Assembly (NCBI GenBank): GCA_014323675.1
Contig: JACONN010000002.1
Span: forward strand, 1,240,001 to 1,304,000
Source: Hormoscilla sp. GM7CHS1pb
GTDB lineage: Bacteria > Cyanobacteriota > Cyanobacteriia > Cyanobacteriales > Desertifilaceae
DNA length: 64,000 nt
Reading direction: 5' to 3'
Numbering within the stretch: the first letter of the stretch is position 1; every line of letters starts with the position of its first letter. This document shows, one piece after another, positions 15,884-24,961 of the stretch. A program made the translations under genes and the position numbers. The notes under the pieces were generated by a model. That model made no database searches, was not told the DNA's origin, and was given only the letters and a program-made list of their open reading frames with translations.

Positions 15884-18466
15884 TTAACTATTAGCCCACA
15901 AAATCAACCTCGGCAGATAGGGACTGCTAAGATATTTATGTTTGGGCAAGACCCGCAGGGATAAACCCTGTAAACCACTCTTAGTGTAGGTGATATTAGC
16001 AGTGTAAATGCTTTGGTTATCACCTGTTTTGCCCTCTAATTCCATCTCCACTGGCACCCCATCGACAATTTGGCCATTTTCATCGATCGACCCCTGATAG
16101 AGTTGCACCAGCAAGTCATCTGGCGTTAATTGACCCAGGTTGAGCCGCGCCTTCACTGGCAGAGTTTGATTTACTAGCATCTCAGCCGGTTCAGCAAGAT
16201 CGAGATCCTCGATCTTGATGTCGTACCAGTGCTCAAACAATTTAGCTCGCCAGCGGGCCAGTTCCTTCGTCGGCTGGTAGTTGTCCGCACCCATGGCAAA
16301 GCAGCGATCGCTCGCCGGGAAATATCCCAACCGGGCATAGTCTTGGACCATCCGGGCGGTATTAAACACAGGACAATTCCGACGAATTGCGTCCTTCATT
16401 TTTTCCACCCAACCACGGGGAATACCCTCCGCATCCCGGTCGTAGAATAGGGGCACTATGTCCTGCTCCAGAACATCGTAGATTGCCCCGGCCTCCGCAT
16501 CATCCTGATAATTCTGGTCGGAATAGTCCTCACCAGCACCTATTGACCAGCCAGTACGGGCATAATCTGCCTCATCCCACCAGCCATCCAGTATGCTCAG
16601 ATTCATCAGACCATTCATCGAAGCCTTCATTCCCGAAGTTCCCGAAGCTTCCCGGGGACGCCGAGGGTTATTCAGCCATATATCGCAACCAGCTACCAGC
16701 AGCCGCGACATGTAGATGTTATAGTTGGGCACAAACACCACCCGATCGCCCAGTCCTTCCTCGCGTATGCGCTGGATAATCTCGCGAATCAGTTCCTTTC
16801 CGGGCATATCCTTCGGGTGAGCCTTCCCGGCAATTACGAACTGCACAGAATACTTGCTCGGCGTCGATGCTCCATCATCCAGCAGAATGCGCTTAATCCG
16901 GTTCATGTCGCGCAAAAACAAAGTCGCCCGCTTATAAGTAGCAAACCGACGGGCAAACCCGATCGTCAGCACTCCGGGATCCAACACATTACCAGCGGCG
17001 GCAATTTCTCCGGGGGAAGCACCCCGTTCCCGCAATGCTTGTTGTAGGTGCTCCCGGACAAACAAGACTAAATCCGAGCGACGCTGCTCGTGATTGCGCC
17101 ACAATTCTTCATCGGGAATCTTCAAAACTCGTTTCCAGAGTCGGTCCGAAGCCAGTGCTTCCGACCACTTAGGTCCCAGATAGCGGTCATAGAGTTCCTG
17201 GGTCGGTTTAGCCACGCAGCTGCGAGCATGAACGCCATTGGTAATCGGGGCAACGGGAACTTCGTCTACCGGCAACCCCGGCCAGAGGCTCTGAAATAGA
17301 GCCTGACTAACTTTCCCATGTAGCTTGCTGACGCCATTAACAAAGGAACTCATTTTAATGGCGAAGGTGGCCATATTGAAAGGGGAACTCAAGTCACCTG
17401 TATTGGCACGTCCCAGGGCGAGGAACCGATCCCGTGGCAGACCAAAAACATCCCCATAATGCCCCAGATAATACATCATCTTGTCACCGGGGAACAGGTC
17501 GAATCCAGCGCTGACTGGGGTGTGAGTCGTGAATATCTGGGACGAGCGGGCCGCTTCCCGCGCTTCCGTAAAGCTGAGTCCCTCTTCTTGGATTATCACC
17601 CGCATCCGTTCTAGGGACAGAAAAGCGGAGTGGCCCTCATTCATGTGATAAGTTGTCGGTTTCAACCCCAAGGCTTTCAAAGCCCGTAGTCCCCCGATGC
17701 CCAGCATGATTTCCTGGTGAATGCGCATATCCTGGTCGCCACCATAGAGCCGACTGGTAATGCTTTGGTCGTAGTCAATGTTGGGTTCAATATTGGTATC
17801 CAGCATGTACAGGGGCACCCTTCCCACTTGTACCCGCCAGATCTGGGCATGGACTTGGCGACCGGGGTAATCTACCTGAATGCGCAATGGCTGTCCATTC
17901 GCATCTCGTTCTAGATGCAGAGGCAGGTTGTAAAAGTCGTTAATCGTATAGCGCTCTTGCTGCCACCCATCAGCGTTGAGATACTGGGAAAAGTAGCCTT
18001 CCTGGTACAGTAAGCCCACGCCCACCAGGGGTATACCCAAGTCGCTAGCAGACTTCAGGTGGTCGCCAGCTAGCACCCCTAGGCCACCCGAGTATATCGG
18101 TAGGCAATAGGTCAGACCAAATTCAGCGGAAAAATAGGCGTAGCATTCACCTTCCGGGCGCGATCCCTTTTGTTTGGCATACCAGGAGGTGCCATTAAGG
18201 TAGTCCTCCAGCTGGCGGGCGGCCCTGTCCATTTGGGCTGCGAAGCCTTCATCCTCAGCCGCTTCATTCAGCCGTGCTTGAGATATGATGCCTAGCATCA
18301 GCACCGGATTATGGTGCGTCGATTCCCAGAGGTCTGGGTCTAGGCGTCGAAATAGGTCTTTGGTTTCAGCATTCCAGTCCCAATGAAGGTTGTAAGCTAG
18401 TTCACGTAATGGTTTCAGTCGCTCTGGCAGAGCGGGAGAAACCTTAAATGTCCGAATCGGCTGCAT
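15884..18466 (-). CDS. glgP: Alpha-glucan (glycogen) phosphorylase
   Basis: 860 residues of the GT35 family, shorter-form type with an N-terminal DUF3417-like region (LRELAYNLHWDWNAETKDLF). It releases glucose-1-phosphate from glycogen. Motifs: YFSAEFGLTYCLPIYSGGLG near residue 112, NEGHSAFLSLER, THTPVSAGFDLFPG, TNGVHARSCV, and the pyridoxal-phosphate lysine region GTSGMKASMNGLMNLSILDG near residue 608. Intact. It lies close to and convergent with the broken glgX, so one glycogen-breakdown enzyme of the pair may be lost while this one is kept. Confidence 0.96.
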   Translation of the reverse strand: MQPIRTFKVSPALPERLKPLRELAYNLHWDWNAETKDLFRRLDPDLWESTHHNPVLMLGIISQARLNEAAEDEGFAAQMDRAARQLEDYLNGTSWYAKQKGSRPEGECYAYFSAEFGLTYCLPIYSGGLGVLAGDHLKSASDLGIPLVGVGLLYQEGYFSQYLNADGWQQERYTINDFYNLPLHLERDANGQPLRIQVDYPGRQVHAQIWRVQVGRVPLYMLDTNIEPNIDYDQSITSRLYGGDQDMRIHQEIMLGIGGLRALKALGLKPTTYHMNEGHSAFLSLERMRVIIQEEGLSFTEAREAARSSQIFTTHTPVSAGFDLFPGDKMMYYLGHYGDVFGLPRDRFLALGRANTGDLSSPFNMATFAIKMSSFVNGVSKLHGKVSQALFQSLWPGLPVDEVPVAPITNGVHARSCVAKPTQELYDRYLGPKWSEALASDRLWKRVLKIPDEELWRNHEQRRSDLVLFVREHLQQALRERGASPGEIAAAGNVLDPGVLTIGFARRFATYKRATLFLRDMNRIKRILLDDGASTPSKYSVQFVIAGKAHPKDMPGKELIREIIQRIREEGLGDRVVFVPNYNIYMSRLLVAGCDIWLNNPRRPREASGTSGMKASMNGLMNLSILDGWWDEADYARTGWSIGAGEDYSDQNYQDDAEAGAIYDVLEQDIVPLFYDRDAEGIPRGWVEKMKDAIRRNCPVFNTARMVQDYARLGYFPASDRCFAMGADNYQPTKELARWRAKLFEHWYDIKIEDLDLAEPAEMLVNQTLPVKARLNLGQLTPDDLLVQLYQGSIDENGQIVDGVPVEMELEGKTGDNQSIYTANITYTKSGLQGLSLRVLPKHKYLSSPYLPRLILWANS

Positions 18467-18698
18467 TATCTATCGGGTCTCCAAGTCCAGTAGTGCTTAT
18501 TTTCTACCCTGTCCGAGTGCAAATCTGACTATTTTAATACTAGTTTAGACTACTCGATCTGTTTCCGGTGACTTTTCGATCGCTTTCGACCTTGTCCTTT
18601 GTCCGTTTATTTACTTATCTGGACATGCTCCCATCACCAGTCCCCTACAAGGGTAGGTTTTTAATTTTGACCAGATCCTGCGCGAGGGGGAGAGTGGG

Positions 18699-18962
18699 GG
18701 AGTGGGATCTGCCCTTGCGTCATAATTGTATCTAACAATATAAGTATAATCACTGCTCAATTTTCGGAATCCCCTCACCCCTGATGAAAAACCGAAATGT
18801 AAAAAACCTACCCCTGTGAGAGTGGGATCTGCCCTTGCGTCATAATTGTATCTAACAATATAAATATAATCACTGCTCAATCTATGGCTGGCGCCACGCT
18901 GCGCGATCGGAACCCCCTCACCCCCTCATCCCCTCACTCCTGATGAAAAACCGAAATGTAAA
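18699..18962. repeat. Long direct repeat, second copy carrying an inserted palindromic repeat
   Basis: The block GTGGGATCTGCCCTTGCGTC through CACTGCTCAAT occurs at about 18701 and again at about 18821 with one difference (AAGTATAAT/AAATATAAT). Both copies continue to CTGATGAAAAACCGAAATGT. In the second copy, CTATGGCTGGCGCCACGCTG and GCGATCGG (18882-18910) stand right after CACTGCTCAAT, where the first copy has TTTCGGAA. This looks like a before/after record of repeat insertion. Confidence 0.8.
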
Positions 18963-18963
18963 A

Positions 18964-19268
18964 GGCGTTGCACATTCTCGGAATGATGGTTGATAATTTT
19001 CGCACTTTTGCACTTTGGCTAATTGCTAATTGTTAATTGTTAATTGGCAATTAGCGAAATTAATAGACATATCACCGTCAATAATCACTCATCAACAATC
19101 CCTATCATCCCCTAATTGTGCGACGATGAAAGGCGTTGCACAACGACTGATAAGGGTTGCTAATTGCTAATTGCTAATTGCTAATTGTAAATCGTTAATC
19201 CAGATAGTCATGTTTGGTCATGAATAGATTAATTTCCTCTTTTAAATTAGCAATTAGCCAAAGTGCAA
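18964..19268. repeat. Family 1 element remnants and a 24-bp inverted repeat, nested
   Basis: GGCGTTGCACATTCTCGGAA at 18964 and TATCATCCCCTAATTGTGCG at about 19103 are the two ends of a diverged family 1 element. A second left end, GGCGTTGCACAACGACTGAT, starts at 19132. A perfect 24-bp inverted pair (TTGCACTTTGGCTAATTGCT and on, 19013-19036; complement 19245-19268) links the two. Heptamer runs (CTAATTG) occur in both. Likely one element inserted into or beside another, now decayed. Confidence 0.55.
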
Positions 19269-19283
19269 TTTTCAACAATTGGC

Positions 19284-19442
19284 TACAAAAACTACCCCGA
19301 TCGCCGTAAGGCAGGAGCTTTGCAGCAAGTGCTGAAATGGGCCTTGACCGCAGGTCAAACATACAGCCCCTTTTTAGGATATATTCTTTTGTTCTTAGAT
19401 GTGAAGCTTAAGGTGCTAGAAGTTGTAAATATCATTGGATAA
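19284..19442 (+). pseudogene. C-terminal remnant of a second PstS-like phosphate-binding protein
   Basis: Fifty-two codons (YKNYPDRRKAGALQQVLKWA then LTAGQTYSPFLGYI, ending VLEVVNIIG and TAA) match the last helices of PstS, where family members read (K)xLKWAL(T/K)xGQ...LGYxPLPxxVxxxV. The intact pstS 190 bases downstream ends with the corresponding VEEVIEYGLTEGQKVSSDLG. The N-terminal 85% is missing. Tandem pstS genes are common in cyanobacteria, so this is the stump of a lost duplicate. Confidence 0.75.
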
Positions 19443-19537
19443 TCGAGATTGGTAAGGGGCTAAAGCCCTTAAAATTTGCCCAAAATTAACAGAAAAAGAT
19501 GGTTTTGGAGAGCATATTCAATCGGAATTAAATATAA

Positions 19538-19578
19538 ATTAACCTAATGTTAACCTAATGTTAACCTAAGATTTAAGG
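19538..19578 (+). promoter_or_regulatory. Pho box (SphR/PhoB-type operator) upstream of pstS
   Basis: ATTAACCT (19538), GTTAACCT (19549) and GTTAACCT (19560) are spaced exactly 11 bases apart, followed by a looser ATTTAAGG at 19571. The cyanobacterial Pho box is three PyTTAAPyPy(T/A) octamers with 3-base gaps, bound by SphR under phosphate starvation. It ends about 52 bases before the pstS ATG. It indicates phosphate-starvation induction of pstSCAB. Confidence 0.9.
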
Positions 19579-19630
19579 TGAGGCGCTAAACTGCTGCCAG
19601 TGATAAATTATCGAAACATATCCCCTTCTT

Positions 19631-20686
19631 ATGCAGTCTGTTTTAAGCTTTGGTCGTAGAGCGGTTTCCATTTCCGTAGTCGCCCTCACCCTGGGTCTAG
19701 CATCTTGCGGTGTTGAGGAGAGCGTCAACCTAACTGGAGCCGGAGGATCATTCCCAGCACCCCTGTATCAGCGTTGGTTTCAGGATCTGAGCACTCAAAA
19801 TCCCAACCTACTGGTGGATTATCAGTCCGTTGGTAGTGGCGCGGGGGTGGAGCGGTTTACTCAAGAGCTGGTGAACTTTGGAGCCAGCGATGTGGCCATG
19901 AAGGATGCCGAAATCAGCAAGATCGACAGGGGTGTCCTCATGTTGCCAATGACAGCTGGCAGCATTGTGCTGGCCTACAATCTTCCCGTAGAAGACCTGA
20001 AACTATCGCGGGAAGCTTATGTGGGTATATTCTTGGGTAAAATCACGAAGTGGAATGACCCGAAGATTACTAAGACCAATCCAGGGATCGAGCTACCCAA
20101 CCAGAAGATTACAGTGATACATCGTTCTGATGGCAGTGGTACCACAGGAGTGTTCACCAAACATCTGAGTGCCATCAATCCAGAGTGGAAAAACAAGGTT
20201 GGGGAAGGGAAAACTGTAGAATGGCCCACGGGAATAGGCGGGAAAGGAAACGAGGGTGTTAGTGCCCAAATTAAGCAGAACTCAGGGGCTATTGGTTATG
20301 TAGAGTACGGGTTCGCTAAGTCCAGTCAACTGAATGTCGCTTCCCTAGAAAATAAAGGGGGCAAGTTTATTAAACCGACAGACGAGTCAGCTTCATTAGC
20401 TCTGGGGGCAGTGAAACTGCCGGAAAATCTCCGGGCCTTCATTACAGATCCAGAAGGGGCAGAATCTTACCCCATTGTTACCTACACTTGGTTACTGGCA
20501 TACAAGAAGTATGACGATCCGAAGGTAGCAAAAGCAGTGGAAGAGGTAATTGAATATGGTTTGACAGAAGGTCAAAAAGTAAGTTCGGATCTTGGTTATA
20601 TTAAATTACCTCCAAATGTTCGGGAAAAAGTTGCCCAAGCGGCTAATCAAATTAGTCCAGACTATGAGATAGATGTGAGCAAATAG
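19631..20686 (+). CDS. pstS: Phosphate ABC transporter substrate-binding lipoprotein PstS
   Basis: 351 residues. The signal peptide ends in a lipobox (GLASC, Cys26), so it is a periplasmic lipoprotein. NLTGAGGSFPAPLYQRWF opens the mature domain, YQSVGSGAGVERF and IHRSDGSGTTGVFTKHL carry the phosphate-binding Ser/Gly/Thr residues, and GAIGYVEYG is typical of the second lobe. First gene of pstSCAB under the Pho box. Intact. Confidence 0.96.
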   Translation: MQSVLSFGRRAVSISVVALTLGLASCGVEESVNLTGAGGSFPAPLYQRWFQDLSTQNPNLLVDYQSVGSGAGVERFTQELVNFGASDVAMKDAEISKIDRGVLMLPMTAGSIVLAYNLPVEDLKLSREAYVGIFLGKITKWNDPKITKTNPGIELPNQKITVIHRSDGSGTTGVFTKHLSAINPEWKNKVGEGKTVEWPTGIGGKGNEGVSAQIKQNSGAIGYVEYGFAKSSQLNVASLENKGGKFIKPTDESASLALGAVKLPENLRAFITDPEGAESYPIVTYTWLLAYKKYDDPKVAKAVEEVIEYGLTEGQKVSSDLGYIKLPPNVREKVAQAANQISPDYEIDVSK

Positions 20687-20799
20687 CAGGGGACGGGGAA
20701 TGGTGGTGAGAGAAAAACTGACGGGGGAGGGATGAGGCAAGGGATAGGCTGTCCGTATGAGGCAAAAAAAACAGAAAAATAACCACATTGAAGTAAATC

Positions 20800-21761
20800 A
20801 TGGTTGCGGAAGCTAATAATGTTCGGGGAGAAAGTCGCGGGAGAACTCCAGGGGAAAAGACTCTAGATCGGAGCTTTATCTGGCTAACCAAAATCTTTGC
20901 GTTCTTAATAGCAGCGATTTTGGTGGGGATAGCCGTAACGGTAGCATGGAAGGCAATGCCCGCGATCGGGGAATACGGTCTGGGATTTCTGTTCACCAGT
21001 GCTTGGAATCCAGTTGAGGGGCAGGAGGAATATGGGGCCCTACCCATGATCTATGGGACTCTGGTAAGTTCGGCGATCGCCCTGCTGATTGCGGTGCCAC
21101 TGGGTTTGGGAACGGCGATATTCTTAAGTGAGGATTTTATCCCCTAGAAATTCGCACGGTACTGGTGTTTCTGGTAGAGCTGTTGGCGGCTGTTCCCAGC
21201 GTAGTCTACGGTCTGTGGGGTATTTTTGTCCTGATTCCCTTCATCAGCAGACCATTAGGGAGCTTTTTGCACAATATCTTGGGCTGGTTGCCCCTATTTG
21301 CCAGCGAACCAGTGGGTCCGGGGATGTTACCCGCAGGGATGGTATTGGCAATTATGATTTTGCCGATTATTACAGCCATCTCCCGGGATTCTCTGGCCAG
21401 TCTGCCTCCCGATCTGCGGCAGGCATCCCTGGGTTTGGGGGCCACCCGCTGGACAACGATCTTCCGGGTGCTCCTGCCAGCAGCATTTTCCGGTATTGTC
21501 GGGGGTATCATGCTCGGACTGGGTCGGGCGATGGGAGAAACTATGGCCGCTACTATGTTAATCGGCAATGCTAATAAAATCGATCTCTCCCTCAACGCCC
21601 CGGCAAATACGATCGCCTCTTTGATGGCGAATCAATTTGCCGAAGCTTCGGGTCTGCAAGTGGCGGCGCTGATGTATACTGGCCTAGTTCTGTTTGCCAT
21701 GACCCTGGTGGTGAATATGTTGGCCGAGTGGATTGTCAGCCAAGTAAAAGCCAAATATTAA
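20800..21761 (+). CDS. pstC: Phosphate ABC transporter permease PstC, one-base frameshift
   Basis: The frame from 20800 gives the N-terminal membrane helices and ends ...GLGTAIFLSEDFIP at 21147. The C-terminal part (VFLVELLAAVPSVVYGLWGI, then the permease loop RQASLGLGATRWTTIFRVLL, through to 21761) is in the next frame. Adding one C to the run at 21141-21144 restores DFIPLEIRTVLVFLVELLAA, the family sequence. Everything else, including neighbours, is intact and the operon is regulated. A base-calling error in the C-run is as likely as a real mutation. Confidence 0.9.
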
Positions 21762-21828
21762 GCAATTCTCTCATTCTCTCATTCAAAATTAAAAATGGGG
21801 GAATAAATTGACAACAAAGTTTTCAGCC

Positions 21829-21925
21829 CCTCCGGACAGGCGATCCGCCCGTCCTACGCCAGGCCCCGGACAGGCGATCCGCCCGTCCTACGTTAGGCCC
21901 GGACAGGCGATCCGCCTGTTCTACG
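21829..21925. repeat. Three tandem copies of a roughly 31-bp repeat between pstC and pstA
   Basis: CGGACAGGCGATCCGCC(C/T)GT and the following TCCTACG or TCTACG recur three times between the two permease genes. Each unit is partly palindromic (GGACAGGCGATCCGCC). Related GGACAGGC...GCCTGTCC hairpins occur near 14517. It lies inside the operon, where it could attenuate or stabilise the transcript. Confidence 0.8.
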
Positions 21926-21947
21926 CAACTAAAAACTAACAATTGAC

Positions 21948-22832
21948 ATGGTCCAGAATCAACAATATTTGGATAATGGCGGTAGCAGTCTGATTCGGAA
22001 TAACTCAAGTCCACGAGCATTATTCGGCATAGTAATGACGACATTGGCAGGTGCTTGTATCGGACTGACAATCCTGCCTTTGTTTGCGGTGTTGCTGTAT
22101 GTTTTGGGGAAAGGGTTTGCCCGCCTGAATTTGGACTTATTTACTAAGCTGCCCCCAGCCGCCGGTCAGACCGGAGGTGGGATTGCTAATGCAATTATCG
22201 GCACTTTGGTTGTGGTGGGAATAGCGTCGGCGATCGCGGTTCCGATTGGCGTATTGGCAGCAGTCTATCTCTCAGAGTTTAGCGATCGCAAGACAGCCCG
22301 CTGGATTCGCTTTGCTACTAACGTCCTGAGTGGGGTGCCTTCGATCATTGCCGGGGTATTTGCCTACAGTCTGATCGTGCTGACGACGGGGACATTCTCG
22401 GCCCTAGCGGGAGGAATTGCCCTGTCATTGCTGATGTTACCGACGATCGTCCGCACCACGGACGAAGCGCTACAGATTATCCCCCAAGATATCAGATGGG
22501 CATCGGCAGGAGTGGGGGCTTCTAACTACCAAACAGTGTTATTTATTGTGCTGCCAGCAGCGGTGCCTGCTATTCTCACGGGAGTGACCCTAGCTGTGGC
22601 CCGAGCAGCGGGAGAAACAGCCCCTTTGATATTCACAGCCCTCAATTCCAACTTCTGGCCGCGAGGGTTAATGAATCCCACCCCATCCCTTTCAGTTTTA
22701 GTCTATAACTTTGCCACGAGTTTCGATACCAAGTTACAGGAGTTAGCCTGGGCAGCTTCCTTGGTGCTGGTGTTTTTAGTCTTGCTCACTAGCGTTCTCT
22801 CTCGCTGGGCAACTCGTAATAAAATGTATTGA
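21948..22832 (+). CDS. pstA: Phosphate ABC transporter permease PstA
   Basis: 294 residues, six predicted membrane helices. Permease motif region: RTTDEALQIIPQDIRWASAG followed by VGASNYQTVLFIVLPAAVPA, the EAA-type loop contacting PstB, then ARAAGETAPLIFTA. In the cell it pairs with PstC to form the phosphate channel. Intact. The spacer before it holds a tandem repeat. Confidence 0.95.
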   Translation: MVQNQQYLDNGGSSLIRNNSSPRALFGIVMTTLAGACIGLTILPLFAVLLYVLGKGFARLNLDLFTKLPPAAGQTGGGIANAIIGTLVVVGIASAIAVPIGVLAAVYLSEFSDRKTARWIRFATNVLSGVPSIIAGVFAYSLIVLTTGTFSALAGGIALSLLMLPTIVRTTDEALQIIPQDIRWASAGVGASNYQTVLFIVLPAAVPAILTGVTLAVARAAGETAPLIFTALNSNFWPRGLMNPTPSLSVLVYNFATSFDTKLQELAWAASLVLVFLVLLTSVLSRWATRNKMY

Positions 22833-22859
22833 TGTCAATTCGACTCAGGAGTAGCAGTA

Positions 22860-23678
22860 ATGATGGAAGTAAAAACCAAAGAGACCAATCAAACTCAGAC
22901 AGTTCTCCAGGCAGAAAACATCAATATATATTACGGGGAGTTCCAAGCAGTCCGGGGTGTATCATTAGAGATTCCTAAGCGGCGAGTTACTGCCTTTATC
23001 GGACCTTCAGGTTGTGGAAAAAGTACGATACTGCGGAGCTTTAATCGCCTCAACGATTTGGTAAATGGCTTTCGGCTAGAGGGTAAAATATATTATCAAG
23101 GAAAGAACCTCTACGATGCCAATATAGATCCGGTAGAGGTGCGGCGGAAGATCGGCATGGTCTTCCAGAAGCCAAACCCTTTCCCAAAATCGATTTATGA
23201 TAATATCGCCTATGGTGCCAGGGTAAACGGAATTGCTAAGTCCAAGGACGAAATGGATGAGTTGGTAGAGCGATCGCTCAAGCAAGCAGTGCTGTGGGAT
23301 GAGGTAAAAGACAAGCTCAAGCAAAGTGGTTTTTCCCTGTCGGGGGGGCAACAGCAGCGTCTGTGTATTGCCCGGACGGTAGCTATCAATCCTGATGTGG
23401 TGCTGATGGACGAACCCTGTGCCTCCCTGGATCCGATTTCGACCCTCTCCATTGAAGAGTTGATCAACGAGCTAAAGCAAAATTATACAATCATCATCGT
23501 TACCCATAACATGCAGCAGGCTTCGCGGGTGGCAGATATGACCGCATTTTTCAATGCCAAGGCAGCAGAAGGTGGCAAGCGGTTTGGTTATCTGGTTGAG
23601 TATGACAAGACGGAAACCATCTTCCAATGTCCCCAGGAGGAAGCCACGCAACAGTATGTGAGCGGACGTTTCGGATAA
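22860..23678 (+). CDS. pstB: Phosphate ABC transporter ATP-binding protein PstB
   Basis: 272 residues. Walker [10 protein letters not shown] near residue 44, PstB-specific FNRLNDL, Q-loop [19 protein letters not shown] signature [14 protein letters not shown], Walker [14 protein letters not shown], and H-loop IVTHNMQQA. The C-terminal ETIFQCP...QQYVSGRFG is typical. It closes the pst operon 27 bases after pstA. Confidence 0.97.
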   Translation: MMEVKTKETNQTQTVLQAENINIYYGEFQAVRGVSLEIPKRRVTAFIGPSGCGKSTILRSFNRLNDLVNGFRLEGKIYYQGKNLYDANIDPVEVRRKIGMVFQKPNPFPKSIYDNIAYGARVNGIAKSKDEMDELVERSLKQAVLWDEVKDKLKQSGFSLSGGQQQRLCIARTVAINPDVVLMDEPCASLDPISTLSIEELINELKQNYTIIIVTHNMQQASRVADMTAFFNAKAAEGGKRFGYLVEYDKTETIFQCPQEEATQQYVSGRFG

Positions 23679-23749
23679 ATTTAGCTAAGGATCCCAATTC
23701 AGGGTAGGATAATTGTAATTTGATTGCTATAGGATGTGAAAAAAAGCTT

Positions 23750-24154
23750 ATGAAGCGCTTAGTCTTACGTATCCTCCCCCTGGTTTTGGTGGTCGCGATC
23801 GCCTTGGTAGGCTGTTCGTCTGGCGGTAAATCAGGTCTGCTTACCGGTAATTATTCCCAAGATACCCTGATGGTGGTAGAGAGTCTCAGAACTGCGGTTA
23901 CACTCCCCGATGATTCCCCGGAGAAAGCACCAGCTCAGGCAAAAGCTCGCGATCTGATTAATGACTTTGCCTCTCGCTACCGGCGGGATAGCTCTGTATC
24001 TAAACTGCCGTCCTTCACCACGATGCGCACGGCCTTGAGTGGTCTAGCTGGACATTACAGTTCCTATCCTAATCGTCCGGTCCCCGAAAAGCTCAAGAAA
24101 CGGTTAGAACAAGAATTCCGGCAGGTAGAAGCATCTATCAAACGGGGCACTTAA
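23750..24154 (+). CDS. psb27: Photosystem II assembly lipoprotein Psb27
   Basis: 134 residues from the ATG at 23750; a TTG ten codons upstream in frame is less likely because the ATG starts a clean signal peptide (MKRLVLRILPLVLVVAIALV). The lipobox ends at Cys22 (LVGC). The mature part (GNYSQDTLMVVESLRTAVTL, FASRYRRDSS, MRTALSGLAGHYSSYPNRPV) is the four-helix Psb27 fold, which binds CP43 lumenal loops during photosystem II assembly and repair. Confidence 0.95.
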   Translation: MKRLVLRILPLVLVVAIALVGCSSGGKSGLLTGNYSQDTLMVVESLRTAVTLPDDSPEKAPAQAKARDLINDFASRYRRDSSVSKLPSFTTMRTALSGLAGHYSSYPNRPVPEKLKKRLEQEFRQVEASIKRGT

Positions 24155-24264
24155 GCAATTCAAAATTCAAAATTCAGAATTCAAAATGCTTTTGGAGCAA
24201 GGCTTTGAGCCACGCTCTGGCTAGTGGATTATTTCTGCCGCGCTGCCCTAGGGTGGATCGCCTG

Positions 24265-24516
24265 TCAGCCTTCGGTGTTTGAGGTCTGTAGGGTGGGCAA
24301 TGTCCACCCTACTGGCTCTGCTGTTTGAAATTTTTTTTCTGTTCCTAGACCTATACTCCCTCTTTTTTTAAACTTAACCATCTGGACTCCTTCAATAGCC
24401 TCTAATGCAAATTGTGCGGAGACAAATGACTCGAATTTGTTTTCGTGGGGAGATACAAGTTTTTTTTGCTCTTCAGTCGGTAGCCCATCGTAGATCGATC
24501 GCGCTAATTTTTGCAT
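24265..24516 (-). CDS. Short hypothetical ORF
   Basis: 83 codons starting MQKLARSIYDGLPTEEQKKL with a charged, helical N-terminal half. The C-terminal part (TLPTLQTSNTEG) looks like read-through of repeat sequence. No family recognised. Flanked by AT-rich repeats; possibly a gene fragment. Confidence 0.3.
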   Translation of the reverse strand: MQKLARSIYDGLPTEEQKKLVSPHENKFESFVSAQFALEAIEGVQMVKFKKRGSIGLGTEKKFQTAEPVGWTLPTLQTSNTEG

Positions 24517-24961
24517 ATCGACCGTCCTGGCTGTCGCGTCACCTTTCTTCCAGATATTCCGAGGCTTCCCATGTCAAACACGTATTCTATATTCGCAGAA
24601 TTCCGCTGTAGGTGATGCCGTAGTTGATAAACTTTCTTTACCCTTCGATCGCATTTCTTCAGAGATGATTTATCGGGGTCTTTATCATTTCTATATGGCT
24701 CATCACAAGGGACTAGCTGACGATCCAGTTAAGTATTTTGCCGCCCCGGAAAACCAAGATTTAGGGATTGTCAAACAGCAGCGAAAACCTAATGTCAAAC
24801 TAATTGTATTGCCTTTTCCTGACAGGCAACGAAGTCCGTCACAATTTTTCTTCCAACCGTTTTCTCAACCCCCCTGACAATTGGATCGCAGCCTTAACTT
24901 GTTACCAATGGCTGTGACTAATTAACATCGCTGTTGTGTTCCAATTACTGTAGCCAAAGAG
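24517..24961. other. Spacer without a recognisable gene
   Basis: Contains a plus-strand frame at 24665-24877 (YRGLYHFYMAHHKGLADDPV near its start) that looks mildly coding-like but has no recognised family. Probably gene debris. Confidence 0.3.

Noticed and set aside
21829-21925. Possible CRISPR-like repeat/spacer structure
   Set aside because: Three adjacent near-identical units with only 0-3 bases between them and no unique spacers, inside the pst operon.
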